A DNA stretch of 16,739 nucleotides from Methanobacterium sp. PtaB.Bin024 (GCA_002067065.1 MVPY01000058.1:1-16739), one strand, 5' to 3'. Counted from the stretch's first letter, positions 1-11,187 are shown. The notes: generated by a model from the sequence alone, not told the origin. Numbers and translations are program-made.

Positions 1-462
1 CTGGAAACTGCAGATAACGAACGTGAACATGCAAAATGGTTGTTCAGACTCATACAACAACTTAAAGAAAAGATGAGTCAGGATCTTGAGGAAATCCATG
101 TGGAAGCAGATGCACCCCTTACTCTAGGTGACACTGTAGAAAACATAAAAGCTGCAATAGCAGGAGAACACTATGAAAATACTGAAATGTATCCTGAATT
201 TGCTGCTGTAGCCAAGGAAGAAGGTTTAAATGATATAGCCCAGAGATTACTGGCTATTGGAAAGGCAGAAGTCCACCATGAACAAAGATACACTCAGCTG
301 TTAGAACAAGTAGAAGCGGGTACACTCTTTAAAAAGGATGAAGAAGTCACCTGGACCTGTATGAAATGTGGATACACCGTTACTGGTAAACAACCACCAG
401 AAAAGTGTCCTGCCTGTGATCATCCAACCAAATACTACTTCATACTTTGTGAGGAATATTAA
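1..462 (+). CDS. rbr: Rubrerythrin, 5'-truncated by the window edge
   Basis: The reading frame is open from base 1, so the start codon lies outside the window and 153 residues are visible; a complete rubrerythrin is near 190 residues. Rubrerythrin is a cytoplasmic non-haem iron peroxidase that reduces hydrogen peroxide in anaerobes. Visible residues 7-10 (EREH) match the ExxH of the first half of the diiron site. EHYE (about 56-59) and EVHH (about 90-93) supply the carboxylate and His ligands of the second half. The C-terminus is a rubredoxin-like domain with CMKC (about 120-123) and CPAC (about 136-139), which feeds electrons to the diiron centre. A superoxide reductase follows on the same strand; its peroxide product is the rubrerythrin substrate. 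The TTG at 40 is an internal Leu codon, not the start, because conserved rubrerythrin sequence continues upstream of it. Confidence 0.95.
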   Translation: METADNEREHAKWLFRLIQQLKEKMSQDLEEIHVEADAPLTLGDTVENIKAAIAGEHYENTEMYPEFAAVAKEEGLNDIAQRLLAIGKAEVHHEQRYTQLLEQVEAGTLFKKDEEVTWTCMKCGYTVTGKQPPEKCPACDHPTKYYFILCEEY

Positions 463-487
463 TCCTCATTGTTTTTTTGAGGATTAA
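459..487 (+). terminator. Stem-loop at the end of the rubrerythrin gene
   Basis: A perfect 10-bp inverted repeat (TTAATCCTCA at 459-468, TGAGGATTAA at 478-487) encloses a 9-base T-rich loop. The left arm includes the rubrerythrin stop codon. It could terminate transcription or stabilise the 3' end. The T-run sits in the loop rather than after the stem, so this is not a classic bacterial-type terminator. Confidence 0.45.
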
Positions 488-516
488 CAAGTAAATAATG
501 ATTAACAAGTAAATAA
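482..516. repeat. 18-bp-period tandem duplication
   Basis: The 17-mer GATTAACAAGTAAATAA occurs at 482-498 and again, identical, at 500-516. The first copy overlaps the right arm of the stem-loop after rubrerythrin. This is either slippage or recent duplication in a spacer, or a protein-binding site. Confidence 0.8.
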
Positions 517-532
517 AATAATAGATTCCTAT

Positions 533-560
533 TTGCTATTGGTATATGGGTTGCTATTGG
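533..560. promoter_or_regulatory. Direct repeats flanking a TATA-like box, upstream of the superoxide reductase gene
   Basis: TTGCTATTGG occurs at 533-542 and 551-560 with TATATGGG between them. The two copies are 18 bp apart, about two helical turns. A TATA element here would place the transcript start near 570, giving a leader of about 50 bases before the ATG at 625. The repeats could be operator half-sites for redox control; this is inferred from position only. Confidence 0.35.
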
Positions 561-624
561 ATCATAGTAAGATTGGAGTACGGCACGAATTATTTGTGTT
601 TAAATTTTATTTGAGGTTTTAAAA

Positions 625-1008
625 ATGACTGAAATAGGACAAGTATATCGTTGTGATGTCTGTGGGAATATAGTGGCTGTACTGTGTGCAGGGCCTGGAG
701 AGTTGGTCTGTTGTGAAGTGCCAATGGAGCTTTTAGAGGCAAAACAGGGAGATGTTGGTCCGGAAAAGCACATTCCCATAATTGAAGGCTCAGATGATGG
801 AATAAAGGTGAAAGTGGGAGAGGTTCCCCATCCCATGGAGGAAAACCATTATATTCAATGGGTGGAACTTTCCACTGATAATCAGACTTATATCCAGTTT
901 TTAGAGCCAGGAGATGAGCCTGAGGCTAATTTCCCTGTGAAGTTCATTGAGGGTGAAGAAATTAACGCCAGGAGTTACTGTAATATTCATGGACTCTGGA
1001 AGTCTTGA
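625..1008 (+). CDS. dfx: Desulfoferrodoxin (two-iron superoxide reductase)
   Basis: A 127-residue protein that reduces superoxide to hydrogen peroxide without making oxygen, the usual superoxide defence of anaerobes. The N-terminal desulforedoxin-type centre has C10, C13, C29 and C30, the spacing of class I desulfoferrodoxins. The C-terminal neelaredoxin domain keeps E47-K48-H49, H69 and H75, and the CNIH motif (C119, H122), which form the square-pyramidal His4-Cys iron site plus the catalytic Glu-Lys pair. Start: ATG at 625 preceded by GAGGT at 613-617. It lies 162 bp after rubrerythrin on the same strand but probably has its own promoter. The electron donor is likely a rubredoxin or a similar protein outside the window. 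Identification is secure; the length is normal for the family. Confidence 0.96.
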   Translation: MTEIGQVYRCDVCGNIVAVLCAGPGELVCCEVPMELLEAKQGDVGPEKHIPIIEGSDDGIKVKVGEVPHPMEENHYIQWVELSTDNQTYIQFLEPGDEPEANFPVKFIEGEEINARSYCNIHGLWKS

Positions 1009-1024
1009 GACATTTTAGGATTAG

Positions 1025-1066
1025 TTAAGGATTGGAAGATAAAACCCATCCTTAAAATCCATTTTT
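1025..1066 (+). terminator. Stem-loop plus T-run after the superoxide reductase gene
   Basis: TTAAGGAT (1025-1032) pairs with ATCCTTAA (1048-1055), extended by GG/CC after one mismatch, and a T5 run follows at 1062-1066. It starts 17 bases after the stop codon, as expected for a terminator of this gene. Confidence 0.55.
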
Positions 1067-1312
1067 CTAGATGCAATTTTTATCAGATGAAATATTTTAA
1101 GTTCTGTTATCTAAAAGATGGAATTTATCGTAGAGAATGATAAATTTGAAACAAGCATAATTCTAAATTTTTCAATACATATAATTTGAATAAGGTTATA
1201 TTTTTAGAACAGGAATAGTTTAAATTAAATGAAATCCATTAATTTAATTATTTGATAACACATAATCTTATTAATGGTTTTTCAATTCAAATATGAATGT
1301 TGTTGGTGTCAT
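1067..1312. other. AT-rich spacer upstream of the lipoprotein gene
   Basis: No open frame, RNA gene or strong repeat was seen in this spacer. A TATA-like stretch (GGTTATATTTTTA, about 1194-1206) could serve the gene at 1313, giving a long leader of roughly 80 bases. This promoter call is weak in such AT-rich DNA. Confidence 0.3.
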
Positions 1313-1807
1313 ATGCGTAAAGTGATCATTTTATTCAGCCTAATAATTCTGACTGTGTCCCTGTCAGGATGTTTAAGTACACAAGTAGCCCAGATAGATC
1401 AGTTAGCTGAAATAATCAACGAACACCTCAATGCAGGTGATAAGTATTTCAACCAAGCTGCACTCAGCACCAATCAATATAGTTATTATGATGCACAGCA
1501 ACAGTGCAATAACGCCACAGCCCAGTATAACATGGCTAAAACCTCTGCCCAGGAGGCATTAATCTATAGTAAGAACATTGAAAATGAAGTTTACATTGAC
1601 TACCTGCAGATCACACTACAGGAAGTAGATGCCAAGCTTAACGCCACCAATGAACTCCAACTGGCCATACCACTCTTCATGAATAATGATACCACCACAG
1701 CCAATGAACATGTGGATTTAGCCAATCAATATATGGAGACATCACTCAAATACCAGACACAACGAGAGGACATAGTGAAGGAAAATCCCACTAAATTCAA
1801 GTCATAA
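1313..1807 (+). CDS. Predicted small lipoprotein of unknown function
   Basis: A 164-residue protein with a clear lipoprotein-type signal: MRK, a hydrophobic stretch at about 4-16, then the lipobox LSGC with the modifiable cysteine at position 20. The mature part is polar, rich in Asn, Gln, Ala and Glu, and looks mostly helical. There are several N-x-S/T sites and no catalytic motif I recognise. It is probably anchored on the outer face of the cytoplasmic membrane. The frame extends upstream to an ATG at 1274, but that would put 13 residues with a CCWC motif before the signal peptide and has no ribosome-binding site. The ATG at 1313 directly begins a standard signal sequence, although its own binding site (GGTG at 1305-1308) is weak. 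I do not recognise the family; it may be confined to methanogens. Confidence 0.75.
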   Translation: MRKVIILFSLIILTVSLSGCLSTQVAQIDQLAEIINEHLNAGDKYFNQAALSTNQYSYYDAQQQCNNATAQYNMAKTSAQEALIYSKNIENEVYIDYLQITLQEVDAKLNATNELQLAIPLFMNNDTTTANEHVDLANQYMETSLKYQTQREDIVKENPTKFKS

Positions 1808-2103
1808 GAACCCGAAAAAAAACTTCAATATTAATATAATTGTAATATTTCTTGAATTTTAGTTTTTTAATTTTCTAAATTCAACCAGATTAAGTTTTAT
1901 AATATTTGAAATAACAAAAATCACGTCTAAAATATTATATCATCATATCATCAAATGATCAATATCCAGTGAAGTTTCATGAGAACTTTAATATTAAGAG
2001 ATTAACCTATATTAAAGAATTTCATGAAGAATTCAATATTAACAGAATCAAAGAATATTCAAAGGGATTAAAGCAATAATAACTGCTTTTAACGAGGTTA
2101 AAA
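1808..2103. other. AT-rich leader region of the RecJ-like gene, with imperfect repeats
   Basis: This gene-free spacer holds two related 23-mers beginning TTTCATGA (1975-1997 and 2020-2042, 19 of 23 identical, 45 bp apart). The end of the motif, TTCAATATTAA, also appears near 1825. A TATA-like stretch (TTTTATAATATTTG, about 1894-1908) lies further upstream. The ribosome-binding site GAGGT is at 2094-2098. No small gene or structured RNA is evident. Confidence 0.4.
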
Positions 2104-4290
<2,187 letters not shown>

Positions 4291-4355
4291 CCCCTATTAC
4301 CAGTTTATTGGATTATCTTTTAATGTTTCAATCCAATTTTTTAATTCTTTAAAAT

Positions 4356-5186
4356 TCAGAGTTTGAATTCTTCAGATCTTCCCTGATAATATTTGAATAG
4401 ATTGTTACCCCAGGCAACAGCATCACGATCATCACTTATAAGGTCTTTTGTGTGATCATAATCCCCGTATTCATGGAATAAACCCAGAGACAAATATTTA
4501 TCAGTAATGGTTAAACCTATTTTAACATCATCATCGAGTACCCCTAATTTTAGCTTACCTTCAGACATGGAGTCATTAAGATACTTTAATTTTTCAAAAT
4601 CAATACCTTCTATGATTTGGTTTATTACATCCTGAGTTAATAGCAGTTCTATGGTTATATCATCCTTTTTCATTATCATATTTTGAAATAATTCAAGGAA
4701 TTTAGAACTTAGAATTGGAGAAACACCTTTAATATATTTTGATTTCAATAATAGTTGACTATATGTTTCATGAGGTTTGTATATTGCTCCAGATTCAGAT
4801 TCAACCAGGGATGAATTGTATAAATCTCCCATTTTTTTGATATATTCGGGGGGAATGCTGGAGAGATCATGTTTCAACCAAAATTTCTGGAATTTATTGA
4901 TAACACCAGCAGTTTTAATGTTTTCAATCAGATTGCATGTTATTATATTGCCTATTGGTGATAGAATATATTTTTCCCCTATCTTAGAGGTTATACTCTT
5001 TTTTTCCATGTTACTTAGATTATGGGATATGGTGGAAGTGGTAATTCCGGTTTCCTTTTTCAGTTCCTCCATGGTTTGAATGCCCTCACTGAGGCAAATT
5101 AAAATTTTTATCCTGGTTGAAGAACTAGAAGTGTATCTTAACAGGTTTTTAATTTCCTGATAAATTTCAATGTAATCTTGAGTGAT
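4356..5186 (-). CDS. Winged-helix regulator with FilR1-type (DUF1724) domain, non-standard or lost start codon
   Basis: An ArsR-like winged helix (about 22-83) is followed by a FilR1-type sensor/dimer domain (about 140-260). FilR1 proteins regulate methanogenesis and other genes in methanogens, and this family is common in Methanobacteriales. The first ATG in frame is at 5072, but that start would delete the first helices of the winged helix. Upstream in the same frame, 38 more codons encode a typical N-terminus (DYIEIYQEIKNLL, then SSTRIKILICLSEG). The frame opens at ATC (5184-5186) directly after an in-frame TAA. A G6 run (5193-5198) lies six bases before that ATC, exactly where a ribosome-binding site would be. 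So ATC is either the real initiator, a mutated ATG, or a sequencing error. The DNA target is unknown. It is convergent with the RecJ-like gene. Confidence 0.8.
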   Translation of the reverse strand: MTQDYIEIYQEIKNLLRYTSSSSTRIKILICLSEGIQTMEELKKETGITTSTISHNLSNMEKKSITSKIGEKYILSPIGNIITCNLIENIKTAGVINKFQKFWLKHDLSSIPPEYIKKMGDLYNSSLVESESGAIYKPHETYSQLLLKSKYIKGVSPILSSKFLELFQNMIMKKDDITIELLLTQDVINQIIEGIDFEKLKYLNDSMSEGKLKLGVLDDDVKIGLTITDKYLSLGLFHEYGDYDHTKDLISDDRDAVAWGNNLFKYYQGRSEEFKL

Positions 5187-5232
5187 TTAATACCCCCCAT
5201 AATATTGTTCTTATAAGAAAATAGTTTGTGGA

Positions 5233-5272
5233 CTACTTTCTTTTTAAACATTGTATCTACTTTCTATTTAAT
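5233..5272. promoter_or_regulatory. Paired direct repeats upstream of the FilR1-type regulator
   Basis: Two 16-mers beginning CTACTTTCT (5233-5248 and 5257-5272) agree at 14 of 16 positions and are 24 bp apart. Read on the minus strand they are TTTAAAAAGAAAGTAG and ATTAAATAGAAAGTAG, so each joins a TATA-like stretch to AGAAAGTAG. They lie about 50-90 bases upstream of the presumed start. They are good candidates for autoregulatory operators; function is inferred from position. Confidence 0.4.
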
Positions 5273-5383
5273 ATTAATATAACTTAAAGTTAATATGTAT
5301 GTTATGATATTATTTTTGCATCGATCTAATTTTCATATCATCCGAAGTTCAAAAATATCATTCATAAAAAAGATTTATTTTTG

Positions 5384-5433
5384 TTTATTTATTCAATTTT
5401 ATCATAAATATTAGATTGTTTTATTTATTCAAT
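5384..5433. repeat. Duplicated 3' end of the endonuclease III gene
   Basis: The 14-mer TTTATTTATTCAAT occurs at 5420-5433, covering the last codons of the endonuclease III gene, and again at 5384-5397 downstream. Similarity continues weakly beyond the 14-mer. On the minus strand a T-run follows at 5366-5371, which may help end transcription. Confidence 0.6.
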
Positions 5434-6119
5434 GTATTCTCTTTAACAGTATCTCCTTTAACAGCCATGTCCTGATAAAAATCACAAATTTCTTGGAGAG
5501 GGCACTGTTCATGCAGGGGAGATTGTGGGCGGCAGATGGTCTGTCCAAACTGTACCATTAAATCGTTGAGTTCAATCCAGTATTCCTTTGGCACCAGTTT
5601 TATTAATTCTTCCTCAGTTTCTTCAGGTGTTTTGGTGTTAACCAGACCTAATCTGTTACTTATACGGTGAACATGTACATCCACAGGTATGGCTGGGATT
5701 TGAAAGCCGTAAACCAGAACGCAGTTAGCAGTCTTCCTTCCCACACCAGGAAGTTTCAGGAGATCTTTAATGTTATTTGGGACCTTGCCTTTAAAGTCAT
5801 CCAGTAATTCATTGGAAACATCCACAATACGCTTGGCCTTAACATGATAAAAACCTGCAGGTCGAATCAAAGGCTCTAAATGTGTTGGATCAGCATTTGC
5901 AATATCTTCAATGGTTTTATATTCAGAAAAGAGTTGTGCTGAGGCACGGTCAGTGTTATCATCTCGGGTTCTCTGGGATAGTATTGTTCTGATAAGCACG
6001 CGATAAGGATCACCATCTTCAAAAACCCTCAGATCATAAAGGTTTTGAAGACGTTCCATAATCATGTCTATGGCATTATCAGAATTGTTAATATTATTTA
6101 CATCAGGGCTGATGGTCAT
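5421..6119 (-). CDS. nth: Endonuclease III homologue (HhH-GPD DNA glycosylase/AP lyase), His in the Fe-S motif
   Basis: A 232-residue base-excision repair enzyme that removes oxidised pyrimidines and cleaves at abasic sites. The helix-hairpin-helix motif LPGVGRKTA (123-131) carries the catalytic Lys129. Asp147 in VDVHVHR is the conserved aspartate, 18 residues later, as in E. coli (K120/D138). The Lys argues for a bifunctional Nth rather than a Mig- or MutY-type monofunctional glycosylase. The C-terminal cluster motif is normally C-x6-C-x2-C-x5-C; here it reads C196, H203, C206, C212, so the second cysteine is replaced by His (codon CAT). The cluster may be His-ligated, altered or absent. The ATG overlaps the stop of the upstream GTPase gene as ATGA, indicating translational coupling. 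The N-terminal about 15 residues are polar and variable. Confidence 0.92.
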   Translation of the reverse strand: MTISPDVNNINNSDNAIDMIMERLQNLYDLRVFEDGDPYRVLIRTILSQRTRDDNTDRASAQLFSEYKTIEDIANADPTHLEPLIRPAGFYHVKAKRIVDVSNELLDDFKGKVPNNIKDLLKLPGVGRKTANCVLVYGFQIPAIPVDVHVHRISNRLGLVNTKTPEETEEELIKLVPKEYWIELNDLMVQFGQTICRPQSPLHEQCPLQEICDFYQDMAVKGDTVKENTLNK

Positions 6120-6583
6120 CGCCCCGATTTAATCATTTTTAGGAGAATCTCCACACCTTCCTTTATTCCCTCTCCGTTCTGGGCAACGGTTGGAATTATG
6201 GGAGCATCAAAATTAGTCTCCAAATCTCCGGGGTTTAAATCCTGTTTATTGGCAAAAACAACATAGGGAACTTGATATTGATCCAGGCGTTCCATGATCT
6301 CTTGGTCTGTGGGGGTGATTCCATTACTGTTATCCACTACCAGTATGGCCCCGTCCAAACCCTCAGAAAGGATCCTACGCATAAACTTGAATCGTTCCTG
6401 GCCTGGTGTTCCGAAAAAGTGAAATTTTTCTCCACTGATCATGATATTACCATAATCCAAGCCAGTAGTAGTTCCATTATATTCTACCTTTGCTTTGTTA
6501 TGGCAGATCTGTTCTAAGGTAGTGGTCTTCCCAGAATTATAGGCACCCATAACTACAATTTTGGTCTCATTATTATGTTTCAT
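6116..6583 (-). CDS. Small Ras-like GTPase (COG2229/MglA-like)
   Basis: A 155-residue single-domain GTPase. The P-loop GAYNSGKT is at 13-20, a switch I threonine lies in TTTG (about 38-41), and the G3 region is FGTPGQE (57-63) with Gly where classical Ras proteins have the DxxG aspartate. NKQD is at 112-115. The GTPGQ variant is characteristic of the prokaryotic Srp1/SR-beta-like and MglA-like families. These act as cytoplasmic nucleotide switches, often with Roadblock/LC7 partners, but no such partner is encoded here. The sequence GGGGATT just before the ATG serves as ribosome-binding site. The gene shares a 4-base ATGA overlap with the endonuclease III gene downstream, so the two are made together; the reason is unknown. 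Family assignment is firm, biological role is not. Confidence 0.88.
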   Translation of the reverse strand: MKHNNETKIVVMGAYNSGKTTTLEQICHNKAKVEYNGTTTGLDYGNIMISGEKFHFFGTPGQERFKFMRRILSEGLDGAILVVDNSNGITPTDQEIMERLDQYQVPYVVFANKQDLNPGDLETNFDAPIIPTVAQNGEGIKEGVEILLKMIKSGR

Positions 6584-6963
6584 TTTAATCCCCTGCAGAT
6601 CCAGTAGAATTCTTCCCCTTTAAACCCATCTTTCCAGTTTGCATTCACAAACCCTATTACCAGATTTGCACACTCAAAACATGACTAAGTTAATTAATTA
6701 TTAATTATGGTATTAATTATGGTCCAATATATAAGTATTTCCTTAATAAGCTATGAGCCATCACCTAATAATCACATCCACCATCAGATGATATCCCATA
6801 AAGGCAACCATCATTTAATGGAATGGAATGGAGATATTCTTAGTGGATTGGTACTCATAAGGATGTTTTTTACTAGCCAGTGTCCTCTGTTTATATTTTT
6901 TTAATGGGAAGATGTTGCCCTTGAGATAATACTTAATCATATCCTAAAAAAAGAATTAAAGCT
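6584..6963. other. 380-bp spacer between the GTPase and aroA genes
   Basis: This holds a 12-bp tandem repeat of ATTAATTATGGT (6700-6711, 6712-6723). On the minus strand it is immediately preceded by a TATA-like ACTTATATATT (about 6725-6736), together a likely promoter for the GTPase-nth operon with a leader near 110 bases. An A7 run at 6946-6952, read as T7 on the minus strand just after aroA, could terminate that gene. A short open frame at 6707-6904 (+) has no ribosome-binding site and no recognisable features. The rest (about 6740-6900) is less AT-rich than typical spacers here; I see no defined RNA. Confidence 0.4.
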
Positions 6964-8355
6964 CTATACGGATTCCACAGGACATCCTAATTCTCGCATG
7001 ACCTGGGGAAAGTCCGGGAAGGATACTTTGTATGCATCAGCATCTTTAATCAACACTCCTCCAGTCACCATTCCAACCAGTGTCAGGGCCATAACCAGAC
7101 GATGGTCACCGTGACTTTCCACTACACCACCATGGGCTCCGCCCTGGATGGTCAGACCATCTTTTTCTTCGCTAACTTCAACTCCCAGTTTGGATAGTTC
7201 AAGGGCCATGGTGTGCACCCTATCTGTTTCTTTATAGCGAGCATGTTCCACTCCAGTTATATGGCTTGTTCCCTGAGCCACAGATGCCAGTGCAGCGACC
7301 GTTGGCAGCAGGTCAGGAGTATTCTCCAGGTTCACATCAATCCCTCTGAGATCACAGGTCATCAGTTCTCCTGTGGATTTTGATTGGTTATCATATGTAT
7401 CTTTAGTTGCTGTCTGTCCTTCATTTGTATTTTTAGTTCTTGATAGTCCTTTATTTGGGTCTATTGTTCCATTGATAATGACATGATCCTTTTCTACCTG
7501 GATTTTTCCACCCATTTGCTCTACAATATCCAGTATTACCTTATCACCCTGTTTAGAGCGAGAGAACAGGTTTTGGACAGTTAGTTTCCCGTTACAAATT
7601 GCTGCTGCACTGATAAGGTATGATACAGATGAATAATCACCTTCTATGGTGTAATCTTGTGCTTGATAAATTTGATTATCAATGTGGAAGTTTTCTGGTC
7701 CTTCCTGCTTGACTTTAATCCCAAATTTCTCCATTATATCAAGGGTCATCTCCACATATGGTCGGCTCTTAAAATCACCCACAACCTCTAAATCCACAGG
7801 ATTCTGGGCATAAGGTGCAGAAAGCAGAATAGAAGAGATGTACTGCGAACTCACATCACCTTTAATATCTGCTTTACCTCCTTTAAATCCACTTTCAATT
7901 ACAATTGGAGGTAAGCCATTGTCATTTGTTGAAAAAGCTTTCACCCCTATCATTTCAAGAGCATCCAGGAGTTGTTGCATGGGACGTCCCCTTAGCGAAT
8001 CATCACCAGTTAATTTAGTGCGTCCTGGTGCCAAACTGGCCATGGTGGTTAGAAACCGCAGGGTTGTGCCACTGTTTTTAAGGTCTAGAGCATCATCAGG
8101 AGTTTTAAGATTCCCACCAGTACCCTTGACACTACACAGATCATCATCAACATCTATCTGGCATCCCATTGCCTGGCAGGCCTCCAGTGTGGCTATGGTA
8201 TCGGCAGAGTAAAGAGGATCGCGGAGAAAGGACTTTCCCTCAGCTAGACAGGCTAAGAAAAGTGCTCTGTGGGTGTAACTTTTAGATGGGGGTGCTTTAA
8301 CATTCCCTTCAATTTTTTCTGCCTGTTCTACCAGTAGTTCCACTTGCATCACCAT
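6964..8355 (-). CDS. aroA: 3-phosphoshikimate 1-carboxyvinyltransferase (EPSP synthase)
   Basis: A 463-residue enzyme joining phosphoenolpyruvate to shikimate 3-phosphate in chorismate synthesis. Conserved sites are present in order: PPSKSYTHR (22-30), NSGTTLR (94-100), DSLRGRPMQ (119-127), SSQ (169-171), D348 in DLLP, YKETDR (374-379), HGDHR (415-419) and a final K443 before SFPDF. It is longer than usual (about 420-430) because of a low-complexity insertion at about 301-330, between two ordinary segments of the second half. Its first two 10-residue units (NKGLSRTKNT and NEGQTATKDT) are tandem copies, and a degenerate third may follow. The reading frame and all catalytic residues are intact, so the enzyme is probably functional. 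Start: ATG at 8355; the third codon is also ATG and could be used. It lies 40 bp after valS, probably co-transcribed. Confidence 0.95.
   Translation of the reverse strand: MVMQVELLVEQAEKIEGNVKAPPSKSYTHRALFLACLAEGKSFLRDPLYSADTIATLEACQAMGCQIDVDDDLCSVKGTGGNLKTPDDALDLKNSGTTLRFLTTMASLAPGRTKLTGDDSLRGRPMQQLLDALEMIGVKAFSTNDNGLPPIVIESGFKGGKADIKGDVSSQYISSILLSAPYAQNPVDLEVVGDFKSRPYVEMTLDIMEKFGIKVKQEGPENFHIDNQIYQAQDYTIEGDYSSVSYLISAAAICNGKLTVQNLFSRSKQGDKVILDIVEQMGGKIQVEKDHVIINGTIDPNKGLSRTKNTNEGQTATKDTYDNQSKSTGELMTCDLRGIDVNLENTPDLLPTVAALASVAQGTSHITGVEHARYKETDRVHTMALELSKLGVEVSEEKDGLTIQGGAHGGVVESHGDHRLVMALTLVGMVTGGVLIKDADAYKVSFPDFPQVMRELGCPVESV
7366..7455 (-). repeat. 30-bp in-frame tandem repeat inside aroA
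   Basis: Plus-strand segments 7396-7425 and 7426-7455 are identical at 23 of 30 positions and encode ten-residue units NEGQTATKDT and NKGLSRTKNT. A possible third, much diverged unit (YDNQSKSTGE) is at 7366-7395, with only about half its bases matching. All units keep the frame. Confidence 0.75.
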
Positions 8356-8395
8356 TTTCTTTTAAAATCCCATTTTTTTAAAAACAGTTAGAAAC

Positions 8396-11080
<2,685 letters not shown>

Positions 11081-11140
11081 CTTAGGTACTCCTCTAAATG
11101 GTAAATCTTTAATAATTCTAGAATCAGCCAAACTAGTAGC

Positions 11141-11168
11141 TAAATTAGTATAAATTAAATATATATGC
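11141..11168 (-). promoter_or_regulatory. valS: TATA-like region, probable valS promoter
   Basis: On the minus strand this reads CATATATATTTAATTTATAC, resembling an archaeal TATA box, about 60-85 bases before the ATG at 11080. A start of transcription near 11125 would fall inside or after the alternative TTG frame, which supports the ATG as the true start. Confidence 0.35.
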
Positions 11169-11187
11169 TTTCAAGTTAAGTATTTCT

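Noticed and set aside
1..1008. A new oxygen-defence system.
   Set aside because: Rubrerythrin next to superoxide reductase is a well-known anaerobe pairing.
5070..5200. Frameshift in the G6 run as the sole explanation for the regulator's missing start.
   Set aside because: Adding or removing one G does not connect the ATG at 5200 with the conserved frame without meeting the TAA; a change in the later A-run or at the ATC itself is needed.
6707..6904. 65-codon open frame on the plus strand.
   Set aside because: It starts inside a tandem repeat, has no ribosome-binding site, and its composition does not look protein-like.
7838..8212. Long open frame opposite aroA.
   Set aside because: It is antisense to conserved AroA coding sequence with intact catalytic motifs; it is a shadow frame.
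11081..11131. Upstream extension of valS to a TTG at 11131.
   Set aside because: There is no ribosome-binding site before the TTG, while the ATG at 11080 has a strong GAGGAGT site and begins the conserved sequence.
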